From positions 1 to 64,000 of the forward strand of contig CAKMYZ010000013.1 in the NCBI GenBank assembly GCA_929200255.1: a DNA stretch of 64,000 nucleotides. The letters are read 5' to 3'. The notes under the pieces are model-generated. The model did not search any database. It saw only the letters and a list, made by a program, of their open reading frames with translations, and was not told the DNA's origin. Origin of the DNA: an uncultured Alphaproteobacteria bacterium (GTDB taxonomy: Bacteria > Pseudomonadota > Alphaproteobacteria > Rhodobacterales > Rhodobacteraceae). A program made the translations under genes and the position numbers. Shown in pieces: positions 35,566 to 45,421 of the stretch; positions within the stretch are counted from its first letter, which is position 1; each line of letters opens with the position of its first letter.

Positions 35566-38500
35566 CTACTCTGCCGGAACCAGCTGCGGCCCGGTTTCGA
35601 AGCGCTTGGCCCGCCGCTCTCCGAGCATCAGCATTGCTGGGGTGACCAGCAGGGTCAGGATCGTGGCAAAAACCAACCCACCCGCAATCGCACTGGACAA
35701 TTCGGTCCACCATTGGGTGGACGGGGCACCATAGATAATTTCGCGGGTATAGAAGTTGATGTTCAGGCCAATCACCATCGGCATCAGGCCCAACGCTGTC
35801 GTGACCGAGGTCAACACAACAGGGCGCAAACGCTGCGCACCGGTGCGCAAAGCAGCCTCAAGCGAGGATAGCCCCTGCGCCTTGAGCTGATTGAAGGTGT
35901 CGATCAACACGATATTGTTGTTCACCACGATACCCGCCAAAGCGATCACACCAATGCCGCCCATCACCACACCAAAAGGGCGACCAGTGATCATCAGACC
36001 CAACAGAACACCCGCAATTGAAAAGATAATAGCGGACATAACGATAAAGGCCTGCCAGAAGCTGTTGAACTGGGTCAAAAGGATTAAGAACATTAACCCG
36101 ATCGCCGATCCGAATGCGCCCACAAGAAAGGTCATCGCGTCGGCCTGTTCTTCGGCCTCACCACCAAACTCAACACTCACACTGCTGGGCAGATCAAGCG
36201 TTTCGATAGCGGCCTGCAATGCGATAGTCTGATCATTGGCCAGTACATCGCTTGTCACATCAGCCGAGATCGTGATGACACGCGCCTGATCGATCCGGGT
36301 GATCACACCGCTTTGCGGGGCCGGGCTGAAAGAAACGAAATTCGAAATCGGCACAAGACCCGCGTTCGTGGGCACGCGCAGCGATTCCAGTTCGGCGAGC
36401 GTACGGTCCACCGCCGGGAAGCGGACAACGATATCGACCTCTCCATCGCCGTCTTCTGGGCGGTAGTCGGCCACGACAATGCCGCTGGTCAGCAACTGCA
36501 CCGCCTGCCCCAAAAGCGCAACACTGGCCCCGCTGCGCGCGGCCTCTGAGCGATCAACGGTGATCTGCCATTCCACACCTGGGTTGGCGCGGGATTCAAC
36601 CACATCGACAAAGCCGCCCATCTGTTCCATCTTGGCGATGATGGTCCGCACGGCGGCTTCCTGTTGGGTTTGAATAGTACCCAGAACCTCCAGATTGATC
36701 GGTTTGCCACCACCGGGACCACCCGAATCCGTCTGCACCTGCACATCGATACCGGGAATTTCGGCCATGTCAGCGCGGATATCCTCGGAAATTTGTCTGA
36801 CCGGGCGGCGGGTGTCCCATTCGGCCAGCTCCAGCTGCAACGACCCAATCACATCACCGCCGTTGTTAGAGCCGCCCGAGCGGGCGTAGACACTCGCGAT
36901 CTCATCGTAGTCAACCAAACGGGCCTCAACCTGACGCACCAGTGCGTCCTGCTCATAGACCGAGAAGTTGTCCTTTGCCAGTACCTCGACCTGCGCATAG
37001 TCAGGCTCAACATCTGGAAAGAACGTCAAGCCATTGCCAAGGCTGCCATAGGCGACAAATGAGGCCACAAGCGCCATCATGGCAAGGCTCAGCGTGGTCC
37101 ACGGGCGCAAAAGCGACCATTGCAGCACCCGCACGTAACCACCCATAAAGCCGGTCATATCGCGCGGATCACCCTTTTCAGCTGCATAAAGCTGGGCCTT
37201 TGCCTTGGCTGATTGCGCCTGGCGCTTGCCAATCAATCCGCCCATGACGGGTATAAAGACCAGCGCCATGAACAGCGACGCGGCAAGTGTAAAGATGACC
37301 GTAATGGGCAAGAATTTCATGAATTCGCCCACCACACCGGTCCAGAACAGCAGCGGAAAGAACACGCAAAGCGTGGTCGCGGTCGAGGCGATGATCGGCC
37401 AGGCCATGCGCTTTGCTGCTTTGGCATAGGCAACCTTTGGTGCATCGCCTTCGTGCAAGTACCGGTCCGCAAGTTCAACCGTGACGATGGCCCCATCCAC
37501 CAGCATCCCCACCACAAGGATCAGGGAAAACAGAACCACGATATTCATCGTAAAACCCATAAAATATAGGCCTGCAACACCGGTCAGGAATGCGCCGGGA
37601 ATAGCCAGACCCACCAACAAAGAAGAGCGCAACCCAAGCGCATAAACGACCACAATCATCACCAGAATGATCGCCGCTATCACATTGGCCTCAAGATCGG
37701 TGAGCATCGCCTGCACCTGCTCGCTCTCATCCAGGGTATAGCGAACCTGCACGTTTTTGGGCCAATCGGCCTGGGCGCGTTCAATAACCGCTCGGACCTC
37801 ATCCACGGTCTCGATGATATTGGCACCCACACGTTTCTTGATCTCGAGTGCCAGTGCGGGCTGCCCGTCGATGCGGGCAAAACCGGTGGGGTCTTCAAAT
37901 GTACGCCGGATGGTCGCCACGTCGGCAAAGGTCACGACGGTCTGCCCGCGCACCAGAATGGGCAATTCCATCACATCTTCTAGGTTCTCGATCAGGCCCG
38001 GCACTTTCAAGACAACGCGGCCCGCTTCGCTCTCGATCGCGCCTGCGGCGATCAACTGGTTGTTGCTGGTGATCGAGCCGATCAGCTCATCAAAGGAAAT
38101 GTTATAGGTTTCGAACACGGTTGGATCGATCAGGACTTCCAACAGTTCGGTCCGCTTTCCCCCGACATCGACCTCAAGCACACCGCTGAGCGATTCGATA
38201 TCGTCGCGCAGATCTTCGGCCAAGGCGTTCAGCGTGCGTTCGGGTACCGGGCCGGATAGGATGGCGGTCATGATCGGGAAAAGCGCCGTGTTGATTTCCG
38301 TCACCGTGATACTGGCAGCCGATGGCAATTCGCTTTCGGCCTTGTCCGCAGCTTCGCGAACCTTGTCCAATGCGGCATCGGAATCAAACCCCGGCTCAAA
38401 CTCCAACTGCACGCTGGCATGACCTTCGCTGGCCGTCGCGGTCATGGATTTCAGTCCGGTGAGTGAGGCAAATTCAGCCTCCATCGGGCCAACAAGCACG

Positions 38501-38685
38501 TCCTCGGCATCCTCGGGCGAGATGCCATCAATTGAGGTCGAAACATAGGCCACCGGAATCGGGATTTCGGGGTTACTCTCCTTGGGGATCGCACTGTAGG
38601 ACAGCGCGCCAATCGCCAGCAGGAAGAACAGAACCAACTGCACGACCTTGCTGCGGCTGAAGGCCGCATCGATCAGGCCAATCAT
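35566..38685 (-). CDS. RND efflux pump inner-membrane subunit
   Basis: The 1039-residue protein has the duplicated 6+6 helix layout with two large periplasmic loops and the proton-relay region VVGMLVDGAIVTVEL in TM4. It belongs to the HAE-type AcrB family. The conserved pore and porter motifs are recognisable (for example PKESNPEIPIPVAYV near the N-terminus). It forms a tripartite exporter with the adaptor encoded upstream, overlapping by 4 bases. No outer-membrane channel gene is seen nearby. The substrates are unknown. The usual AcrB second Asp next to the relay Asp is Gly. Confidence 0.93.
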   Translation of the reverse strand: MIGLIDAAFSRSKVVQLVLFFLLAIGALSYSAIPKESNPEIPIPVAYVSTSIDGISPEDAEDVLVGPMEAEFASLTGLKSMTATASEGHASVQLEFEPGFDSDAALDKVREAADKAESELPSAASITVTEINTALFPIMTAILSGPVPERTLNALAEDLRDDIESLSGVLEVDVGGKRTELLEVLIDPTVFETYNISFDELIGSITSNNQLIAAGAIESEAGRVVLKVPGLIENLEDVMELPILVRGQTVVTFADVATIRRTFEDPTGFARIDGQPALALEIKKRVGANIIETVDEVRAVIERAQADWPKNVQVRYTLDESEQVQAMLTDLEANVIAAIILVMIVVVYALGLRSSLLVGLAIPGAFLTGVAGLYFMGFTMNIVVLFSLILVVGMLVDGAIVTVELADRYLHEGDAPKVAYAKAAKRMAWPIIASTATTLCVFFPLLFWTGVVGEFMKFLPITVIFTLAASLFMALVFIPVMGGLIGKRQAQSAKAKAQLYAAEKGDPRDMTGFMGGYVRVLQWSLLRPWTTLSLAMMALVASFVAYGSLGNGLTFFPDVEPDYAQVEVLAKDNFSVYEQDALVRQVEARLVDYDEIASVYARSGGSNNGGDVIGSLQLELAEWDTRRPVRQISEDIRADMAEIPGIDVQVQTDSGGPGGGKPINLEVLGTIQTQQEAAVRTIIAKMEQMGGFVDVVESRANPGVEWQITVDRSEAARSGASVALLGQAVQLLTSGIVVADYRPEDGDGEVDIVVRFPAVDRTLAELESLRVPTNAGLVPISNFVSFSPAPQSGVITRIDQARVITISADVTSDVLANDQTIALQAAIETLDLPSSVSVEFGGEAEEQADAMTFLVGAFGSAIGLMFLILLTQFNSFWQAFIVMSAIIFSIAGVLLGLMITGRPFGVVMGGIGVIALAGIVVNNNIVLIDTFNQLKAQGLSSLEAALRTGAQRLRPVVLTSVTTALGLMPMVIGLNINFYTREIIYGAPSTQWWTELSSAIAGGLVFATILTLLVTPAMLMLGERRAKRFETGPQLVPAE

Positions 38686-39827
38686 TGTGACACTCCTGCG
38701 GTTTGCGTTGCCTCCATCAGGCGTGGCTCAACGACATCGCCTGCGCCGACAAAGCCCTGACCCACGGTGATAATATCGGCCTCTTCCGGCAGGCCTGTGA
38801 CCCAGACACCATCCGTCTGGGCGCGCACAATCGACACCGGAGAAAAGGCCACCGTGTTGTCACTTTCAACGGTTTTGATACCAAGCGCGCCATCAGTGCC
38901 CAGCGACAGGATCGCTGGTGAGATAAAATGCCCGCGCGCCATACCGGTTGGCAGTACGATGCGCGCACTCAGGCCCGCAGGCATCACACTGTCGGGATTG
39001 TCGACAGTGACCTCAACCCGGAAGGTCCGGGTTTGCTGATCAGCATTGGCCCCGATGAAACTCACCGCGCCGTTGCGTTCTTCGCCTGTGATAAACTGCA
39101 CCTGGGCCATCTGACCGATATCAATGCGGGACAGCGCCTGCTGCGGCACCTGAATAACGACCGTTAGCGGATCATTGTCCAAAACTTCGGCGACAACGTC
39201 GCCTGCATCGACAAATTCACCCTCGTCAAGGGTCATGTCGTTCAGGCGACCCGCAAATGGGGCACGCACGATCGTGTTGTCCAGCTGCTGCTCTGCGGCG
39301 GAAACAGCCGCATCGGCCGCAGCTTTCGCGGCACGTGATTGGCTCACGCGGTCTTCGGTCGCGATGCCGCGCGCCTGCAAGGCAAGGGCATTGTTCAGAT
39401 CGCGGGTCGCTTGTTCTTGCTGCGCCTGGGCCTGCGTCAACTGAGCCTGGATCGTTTCCGCGTTAATGCGGCCAATCTCTTGACCCGCTGTCACCAGATC
39501 ACCGCGGGCGACAAGAACGGATTGGACTTGCCCGGTGGCTTCGGCCTGAACGCCGCTGGCGCGGTCCGGTTCCGATTGGCCTTCGGCACTCAGCACCAGT
39601 TGCACATCCTTGGCTTGCGACGGCACGACAGCGACTGCAATTGCGCGTTTGGCCGGCTCCTCCGGGGCTGCTGCCTCAACATCGGCAGCAGGAATGATGT
39701 ACCCGCTACCCATCCAACCAACCAGTATCAGGGCCAGCAAAACCGCGAGCCATTTTGAGCGCCCAGCGCCCTTGTCACTTCGAAATGTCAGTTTTCCCGT
39801 CAAATTCGGGGTTGCATCAGATGCCAT
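38682..39827 (-). CDS. RND efflux periplasmic adaptor (membrane fusion protein)
   Basis: The 381-residue adaptor starts with a single N-terminal helix (about 25-43) instead of a lipoprotein signal. A coiled-coil hairpin follows (AETIQAQLTQAQAQQEQATR), then the lipoyl half-motifs and a beta-barrel (EGEFVDAGDVVAEVLDNDPL). It links the RND pump to an outer-membrane channel. It is the first gene of the operon, and the 58 bases before it lead to the divergent rhodanese region. Confidence 0.9.
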   Translation of the reverse strand: MASDATPNLTGKLTFRSDKGAGRSKWLAVLLALILVGWMGSGYIIPAADVEAAAPEEPAKRAIAVAVVPSQAKDVQLVLSAEGQSEPDRASGVQAEATGQVQSVLVARGDLVTAGQEIGRINAETIQAQLTQAQAQQEQATRDLNNALALQARGIATEDRVSQSRAAKAAADAAVSAAEQQLDNTIVRAPFAGRLNDMTLDEGEFVDAGDVVAEVLDNDPLTVVIQVPQQALSRIDIGQMAQVQFITGEERNGAVSFIGANADQQTRTFRVEVTVDNPDSVMPAGLSARIVLPTGMARGHFISPAILSLGTDGALGIKTVESDNTVAFSPVSIVRAQTDGVWVTGLPEEADIITVGQGFVGAGDVVEPRLMEATQTAGVSQ

Positions 39828-40085
39828 TGGCCTATCCCTCGATCGTCATCGCGGAGACACACCGGTCAGATCCGCAGACAGAATTGAATGAGGGATAGTT
39901 ATGATCAGTTTGCCGTAGTTACCAGAGAGCGGGCGAGAATTAAGTCGACAAATAGTGAAGATCACAGCCGGATAACTGCCATGATCTTCTTTCTGCGGCC
40001 TGTTCAGCCTATGTCAGGAATTGTTGCTGTCCATTCTGGACATTCCACCACCCACTATGCGCAAGATGACGCAAAGGAGGCGCCC

Positions 40086-40487
40086 ATGCCCAAGCTCACC
40101 ACATCCGCCGCCGCCCTCGTTGCTGCAGCACGCGCGAAGATCGAGGAGATGGACACCGCAGACGCCATCGCGATGCTGGATGATCCGGGCGTCACCTTCG
40201 TGGATCTGCGCGATATCCGCGAGCGGCAGCGCAGTGGCGCGATTCCCGGCAGTTTTCACTGCCCCCGCGGCATGGCGGAATTCTGGGTTGATCCTGAAAG
40301 CCCCTATTTCAAGGACATCTTTGGCGAGGATCGCACATTCATCTTTCACTGCGCCTCGGGCTGGCGATCTGCACTGACGGTCGCAACGCTGAACCAGATG
40401 GGCTTTCCGGCAGCGCATCTCAAAGACGGCTTTGGCAGCTGGGCCAAGGCAGGCGGGCCCATCGACAGCCCTGAGAAATCCACCTAG
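40086..40487 (+). CDS. Rhodanese-domain protein
   Basis: The 133-residue protein is a single rhodanese domain with the active-site Cys89 in HCASGWRS and the DxRDxxERxxxGAIPGS motif near residue 41. The ATG at 40086 is preceded by AAAGGAGG, which decides against the longer frame from 39888. Single-domain rhodaneses transfer sulfane sulfur in the cytoplasm. It is followed directly by the 5-oxoprolinase genes. Confidence 0.88.
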   Translation: MPKLTTSAAALVAAARAKIEEMDTADAIAMLDDPGVTFVDLRDIRERQRSGAIPGSFHCPRGMAEFWVDPESPYFKDIFGEDRTFIFHCASGWRSALTVATLNQMGFPAAHLKDGFGSWAKAGGPIDSPEKST

Positions 40488-40496
40488 ACCGCGCTG

Positions 40497-41231
40497 ATGA
40501 CGGACACGCTGCAAGACCCGGAGATTTGCCCGCTTGGCGTGGACGGGGTGCTTGTGCGCTTCGCCCAGAGCCTCAGCGATAACGCCAACGCACGCGCCCT
40601 GCACTTTCGTGATCAAGCCGAAGCGGCGGCCATCGCTGGGGTGATAGAGGTTGCCTCATCGCTGGTGTCGGTACGCATCGGTTTCGATCCATCAGTAACC
40701 GACCGGAAAACCATCACGGCGGCCGTTCACCGGCTGCTCTCAGGACCAACGTCAGGCGACGCCATGCCCCAGCGGCTATGGCACATCCCGGCCTGCTTCA
40801 GCGCTGATCATGCCCCACAATTGGCCGACGCCGCCGAATTGGCCGGATGCACGGTGGAGGACGCCATCGCACAAATCTCCAGCCAGCAGGTCCGGGTTAT
40901 GGCCATCGGGTTTGCACCCGGGCAGCCCTATTTGGGATTGCTGCCGGACCATTGGAACATTCCGCGCCAATCCGCACTGACCGAAAAGCTCCCACGTGGC
41001 GCGCTGATCTGTGCGGTGCGTCAACTGATTGTCTGGGCGGCAGAGGCCCCCACCGGCTGGCGGCACATCGGACAAACGGCATTTCGGGTCTATTTGCCCG
41101 ACACCGACCGCCCTTTTGCATTCCAGCCGGGTGACGCGGTTCAATTCGCCGCTGTCTCCGCCACCGATTTCGCAGCGATCCAAAACGACCCCACAACGAA
41201 CGGCGGTGCCAGGTGCGAGGTCTTGCGCTGA
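40497..41231 (+). CDS. pxpB: 5-oxoprolinase subunit PxpB
   Basis: The 244-residue KipI-type protein shows the characteristic GFAPGQPYLGLLP (residues about 140-152), a P-R-G-x-x-x motif (KLPRGALICAV) and the GWRHIGQTAFRVY near the C-terminus. With PxpA and PxpC it forms the ATP-dependent 5-oxoproline (pyroglutamate) hydrolase. Its stop codon overlaps the start of pxpC by one base (TGATG). Confidence 0.9.
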   Translation: MTDTLQDPEICPLGVDGVLVRFAQSLSDNANARALHFRDQAEAAAIAGVIEVASSLVSVRIGFDPSVTDRKTITAAVHRLLSGPTSGDAMPQRLWHIPACFSADHAPQLADAAELAGCTVEDAIAQISSQQVRVMAIGFAPGQPYLGLLPDHWNIPRQSALTEKLPRGALICAVRQLIVWAAEAPTGWRHIGQTAFRVYLPDTDRPFAFQPGDAVQFAAVSATDFAAIQNDPTTNGGARCEVLR

Positions 41232-42250
41232 TGCCGGTTCTAACACTGCATAAGGCCGGACCGGGGTTAACCGTCCAGGACCTCGGCAGATCGGGGTGGA
41301 AAGCGCAGGGGCTGTCTACAGGCGGCGGCGCCGATCCGCTGGCTGTGCTGGAGGCCGCAGCCCTGCTTGGCACTGGCACGGATCTCGCCGTGATAGAGAT
41401 GATGGCTTTGGGCGGCACGTTCTCGGTGAGCGAGGGTACGTATATTGCACTGACAGGGGCCGTCATGCAGGCCGAGATTGACGGCACGGCAGTGCCCCAC
41501 AACACCACGCAATACCTGCCCGCCGGGGCAAAGCTGACGATCGGTGCTGTATCTAAGGGTGTCTATGGCTACCTCGCTTTGGCTGGTGGCATCACCACGG
41601 CACCAATCATGGATAGCCGTGCGACGCATCTGACAGCCGGGATCGGCAAACTGCTTGCTGCAGGGGACAGGCTGCCCATCGGCGCGGACCCGGATCGGGC
41701 GCGGATCCCGGTCAACCTGCCCATCGACGACAGGTTCGCAGGCGGCGTCTTGCGTGTGATGCCCGGCCCGCAAACCGGTTCCTTTTCGGGTCAAATGCTT
41801 GCGGCTTTTTCCGAAACGACATTCCGGCGCAATCCAAGGGGAAACAGGCAAGGGATCAGGCTCGATTATGACGGCAAGGGGTTCGGCACGCAGGGCGGTC
41901 TTACCCTTGTTTCGGACCTGATTGTGCCCGGCGATATCCAGATGACCGGCGACGGCGTGCCTTATGTTCTGCTGGCCGAATGTCAGACCATCGGCGGCTA
42001 CCCACGGATCGGCAGTGTCATCCCGGCGGACCTGTCCAAAGTGGCACAAGCGGCCCCCGGCACGACACTCCGCTTCCAGTTCCTGAGCGTGGCAGAGGCC
42101 GACGCCACCGCCACCACCCAAGCCGCCCAGTTGCGCCAGCTTAAGGACCGTTGCGCGCCGGTCCTGCGCGACCCCCATGACATTGCCGACCTGCTTGGTT
42201 ACCAATTGATCAGCGGGGTGACCCGCGGCGACGATCTTGAGAGGCCCTGA
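41231..42250 (+). CDS. pxpC: 5-oxoprolinase subunit PxpC
   Basis: The 339-residue KipA-type protein starts MPVLTLHKAGPGLTVQDLGR with the family GPG...TVQDLGRxG motif. The longer frame from 41213 uses a GTG and adds nothing conserved. It is the biotin-carboxylase-like partner of PxpB. The ATG overlaps the pxpB stop, and the stop abuts the start of pxpA. Confidence 0.9.
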   Translation: MPVLTLHKAGPGLTVQDLGRSGWKAQGLSTGGGADPLAVLEAAALLGTGTDLAVIEMMALGGTFSVSEGTYIALTGAVMQAEIDGTAVPHNTTQYLPAGAKLTIGAVSKGVYGYLALAGGITTAPIMDSRATHLTAGIGKLLAAGDRLPIGADPDRARIPVNLPIDDRFAGGVLRVMPGPQTGSFSGQMLAAFSETTFRRNPRGNRQGIRLDYDGKGFGTQGGLTLVSDLIVPGDIQMTGDGVPYVLLAECQTIGGYPRIGSVIPADLSKVAQAAPGTTLRFQFLSVAEADATATTQAAQLRQLKDRCAPVLRDPHDIADLLGYQLISGVTRGDDLERP

Positions 42251-43009
42251 ATGACACAGCACGTAGACCTGAACGCAGATATGGGCGAGAGCTTTGGCCC
42301 CTGGACCATGGGCGATGATGCCGCCCTGCTGGATATCGTAAGTTCCGCCAATATCGCCTGCGGCTTTCACGCGGGCGACCCCGATGTGATGGCACAAACG
42401 ATGCAACAGGCGGTGGCCAAAGGCGTCGGGATCGGCGCACATCCCGGCTTTGCAGACCTCAAGGGGTTCGGACGGCGCAAACTGCCGCTGCCACATGATG
42501 AGGTCGCCAATGCTGTTGCCTATCAGCTGGGCGCCGCGCAGGCGATAGCCAAACGGGCTGGCGGGCGCGTGCGGCACCTCAAACTACATGGGGCATTGTC
42601 CAACATGGCGTCGGTCGATCACGCACTGGCGCGGGCCTGCTATCAGGCGGCGCTCGAGGTCGATCCCGATATCATTATCATGGTGCTGGCCGCCACCGCC
42701 ATGGAAGAAGTCACGCGCGAGCTGGGCTGCAACTGGGCGGGAGAGATTTTCGCCGACCGCGCCTATAACGACGACGCCACGCTGGTCGACCGCAGCCTGC
42801 CGAGGGCGATGCTGCATGACGCCGAAACCGCCGCACCGCGCATCCTTGAAATGCTCAAAGCAGGGGCCATCGTCGCCGAAAACGGCAGGCATATCCCCTG
42901 CCAGATCGACACGATTTGTTTACATGGCGATACACCAGGTGCTGTTGCGCTGGCGCGTGGCCTGCGCGATCATCTGACCACAGCTGGCGTGCAGATCGCC
43001 CAGTTCTGA
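42251..43009 (+). CDS. pxpA: 5-oxoprolinase subunit PxpA (LamB/YcsF family)
   Basis: The 252-residue protein has the conserved LNADMGESFGPW start, the metal-site ANIACGFHAGDP, GAHPGFADLKGFGRR and the late QIDTICLHGDTPGA. It completes the PxpABC complex that converts 5-oxoproline to glutamate. GAGAGG precedes the ATG, and the start follows the pxpC stop immediately. Confidence 0.92.
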   Translation: MTQHVDLNADMGESFGPWTMGDDAALLDIVSSANIACGFHAGDPDVMAQTMQQAVAKGVGIGAHPGFADLKGFGRRKLPLPHDEVANAVAYQLGAAQAIAKRAGGRVRHLKLHGALSNMASVDHALARACYQAALEVDPDIIIMVLAATAMEEVTRELGCNWAGEIFADRAYNDDATLVDRSLPRAMLHDAETAAPRILEMLKAGAIVAENGRHIPCQIDTICLHGDTPGAVALARGLRDHLTTAGVQIAQF

Positions 43010-43018
43010 AGGTGCCCC

Positions 43019-43687
43019 ATGCAACTCAACGCAGACTTCACGCAGCGCGCCCTTGTCCACTCCGAAAGCCTTGACTGGGTCGCATCACCGATGCCCGGTG
43101 TAGACCGGCGGATGTTGGACCGAATAGGGGATGAGGTGGCGCGCGCCACGTCCATTGTGCGCTACGCCCCGGGCAGCAAATTCTTGGCGCATACACATAC
43201 CGGTGGGGAAGAATTCATCGTACTCGACGGCGTTTTTCAGGATGAACACGGCGATTATCCCGCAGGCACCTACGTGCGCAATCCACCCACCACATCGCAT
43301 ACACCGGGTGCCACAGATGGCTGCACGATCTTTGTCAAACTCTGGCAGTTCAACCCGAACGACCGGACACAGTTTCGCTTGGAACTGGATGGCGGGCTGA
43401 CAGATGTCGCCCAGGGTATCCGTGCCAAAACACTGCACGAAGACGCACAAGAGCAAGTGCGCTTTGCCTCACTCGCACCGGGGGCGAGGTTGCATGAAAC
43501 ACCTCAAGGCGGGGCCGAACTGCTGATGATTGCGGGCAGCGGCGTGGAAGGTGGCGACCGCTTGATGAAAGGCACATGGCTGCGCCTGCCCGAAGGTTCA
43601 CCGGTCAATCTGACAGCGGGAACTGATGGCGCGCAGGTTTGGATCAAGACGGGGCATCTGCCCTTTGCCAAAGCACCCGCCACCTAA
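43019..43687 (+). CDS. ChrR-like double cupin protein
   Basis: The 222-residue protein has two cupin halves. The first contains a [14 protein letters not shown] metal-binding motif (His, His, Glu), and the second a degenerate copy ([12 protein letters not shown]). The fold is that of the ChrR cupin domain, but the N-terminal anti-sigma zinc domain is absent, so this is probably an enzyme or metal-binding protein rather than a sigma regulator. It follows pxpA by 9 bases with AAGGTG at the start, so it belongs to the same operon. Confidence 0.8.
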   Translation: MQLNADFTQRALVHSESLDWVASPMPGVDRRMLDRIGDEVARATSIVRYAPGSKFLAHTHTGGEEFIVLDGVFQDEHGDYPAGTYVRNPPTTSHTPGATDGCTIFVKLWQFNPNDRTQFRLELDGGLTDVAQGIRAKTLHEDAQEQVRFASLAPGARLHETPQGGAELLMIAGSGVEGGDRLMKGTWLRLPEGSPVNLTAGTDGAQVWIKTGHLPFAKAPAT

Positions 43688-43688
43688 A

Positions 43689-44693
43689 TCAGGCGCAGAA
43701 CCCCGCCGGGATCGTGTCACGCCCGTCAAGCACAAGGTCAGCCATGACCTCTCCGACCTTCGGGGCCATGCCAAAGCCGATCTTGAACCCGCCATTGGCG
43801 ATATAGGCGCCGGGCCGCGTTGGATGGGCACCCAGAACCGGTGCGCGGCTCTTACTGCGCGGGCGCACACCGGCCCAGCGTTCAATGACCTGCGCGCCTT
43901 TCAACACCGGAAACGCCGCAACGGCGCGGGCCAACACATCGTCCAGTGCGGCATCGGTGTTGGTCGGATCATCAAATTCACGCTCTGACGTAGAGCCGAT
44001 CGCCACCGTCCCATCACCATGCGGAATGATATGCAAGGCATCGGCAAACAACTGTGGCTGGCCAGCCGCATCAAACCGCAGCAGTGCGGCCTGCCCTTTG
44101 ACACCAATCCCCCCGACCTCAACCATACCTGGCCAACCGGTAGCCCAGACAACCTGCCCCTGCGGCTGACCGTCCGTCAGAACCTCACCCCCAAGTGCCA
44201 CAACAGCATCCGCAAGCGCGCGGGTGGCGCGGCGTGGATGGATCAGGGCCGATAAGGTATCATGCACAACAAATCCCGATGGCGACGGCGGCACCCATGG
44301 CGCATTCCCTGCCGGGATTACCTCCCAGATGGCCTTGCCCTGCCACAACTGGGTCGCGGTCACAGCCCGCGCCCGCGCCAATGCCACCGCCCGCGCGTCG
44401 ACCAGCGGCTGCAAACGACCCGACCTTGCATAGCCCACATCGGCACTGCTCAGCGCTTCAACGCGCCTCCAAAACGACTCTGCCATGATCAGGCTTTCAA
44501 ACTGAAAGGCCTTCTTTTCGTTCCAGTTTTCAGGCACATGCGGCGCCAAAGCACCGACCAACCCGCCACTTGAACCGGCCGCCACACCATGTGGGTCAAT
44601 CACCCGTACCGCTGCCCCCCGCGACGCGCAGGCAAAGGCCACCGACAGGCCAAACACCCCTGCCCCCATCACCGTCACATCAGCCGTTGCCAT
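43689..44693 (-). CDS. FAD-dependent oxidoreductase (DAO family), possible MnmC(o)-type
   Basis: The 334-residue protein begins VTVMGAGVFGLSVAFACASRG (GAGVFG FAD loop). It has the AGSSGGLVGALAPHVPENW motif typical of DAO-type enzymes and a C-terminal YIANGGFKIGFGMAPKV segment. I place the start at ATG 44693 with a GGAAGGGCGCGGA sequence before it. It is divergent from the mnmD-like gene 47 bases away. In E. coli the two activities are fused in MnmC, so this is a candidate for the split FAD half, but it could be another amine oxidase. Confidence 0.85.
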   Translation of the reverse strand: MATADVTVMGAGVFGLSVAFACASRGAAVRVIDPHGVAAGSSGGLVGALAPHVPENWNEKKAFQFESLIMAESFWRRVEALSSADVGYARSGRLQPLVDARAVALARARAVTATQLWQGKAIWEVIPAGNAPWVPPSPSGFVVHDTLSALIHPRRATRALADAVVALGGEVLTDGQPQGQVVWATGWPGMVEVGGIGVKGQAALLRFDAAGQPQLFADALHIIPHGDGTVAIGSTSEREFDDPTNTDAALDDVLARAVAAFPVLKGAQVIERWAGVRPRSKSRAPVLGAHPTRPGAYIANGGFKIGFGMAPKVGEVMADLVLDGRDTIPAGFCA

Positions 44694-44740
44694 TCCGCGC
44701 CCTTCCGCCCAAAGATGACGCATAGGTAGGGCACGTGGGC

Positions 44741-45421
44741 ATGACAAACCAGAGAGCAGACTTGGAATGGCGGGATGGCGTGCCCATCGCAACCGCATTT
44801 GATGATCCCTACTATTCCCTCGACAACGGGTTGGCCGAGACAGAGCATGTCTTTCTTGCGGGTAACCACCTGCCCGCGCGGTTCGGTGGCGATTTTCAGA
44901 TTGCAGAGCTTGGGTTCGGCACTGGGCTGAACCTGCTGGTGACATGGGCGCTCTGGGACAAGGCCGGGCGACCGGGCACGCTGCGTTTCACCTCCTTTGA
45001 AGCTTTCGCCATGGCCCCGCACGACATGCGCGATGCATTGCACCACTTCCCACAGCTTGCGCCCTTTGCGGAAACACTTCTGGCTGAATGGGCCCCGGGC
45101 GACGGTCCCAAACACCTTTCGGGTGGTCCTGTACTGGAGGTTATTGCAGGCGATGCGCGCCACACTCTGCCTGCATGGCAGGGCAAGGCAGACGCCTGGT
45201 TTCTTGACGGCTTCTCACCAGCAAAAAACCCCGAACTGTGGGAGCCGTCCTTACTGAAAGCTGTTGGTGCGCACACCAAACCGGGGGGTACTGCCGCGAC
45301 ATATTCAGCGGCAGGCCACATCCGGCGCGGCCTGACGGACGCAGGTTTTGCCGTGACACGCACACCCGGCTATGGCCGCAAACGGCACATGACAACGGCA
45401 AGGATGCCAAATGCAGAATAA
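44741..45421 (+). CDS. mnmD: tRNA mnm5s2U34 methyltransferase, MnmD-like
   Basis: The 226-residue protein starts LEWRDGVPIATAFDDPYYSL with the family WRDGxP and FDDxYY elements. The SAM-binding ELGFGTGLNLL and the DGFSPAKNPELW motif typical of MnmC methyltransferase domains follow. It methylates the aminomethyl group on wobble uridine. ATG 44741 is chosen over GTG 44735 because the GTAGGG spacing is better. It overlaps the EamA gene downstream by 11 bases. Confidence 0.9.
   Translation: MTNQRADLEWRDGVPIATAFDDPYYSLDNGLAETEHVFLAGNHLPARFGGDFQIAELGFGTGLNLLVTWALWDKAGRPGTLRFTSFEAFAMAPHDMRDALHHFPQLAPFAETLLAEWAPGDGPKHLSGGPVLEVIAGDARHTLPAWQGKADAWFLDGFSPAKNPELWEPSLLKAVGAHTKPGGTAATYSAAGHIRRGLTDAGFAVTRTPGYGRKRHMTTARMPNAE

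Noticed and set aside
39888..40085. Upstream extension of the rhodanese gene
   Set aside because: The AAAGGAGG site points to ATG 40086 and the extension has no conserved residues.
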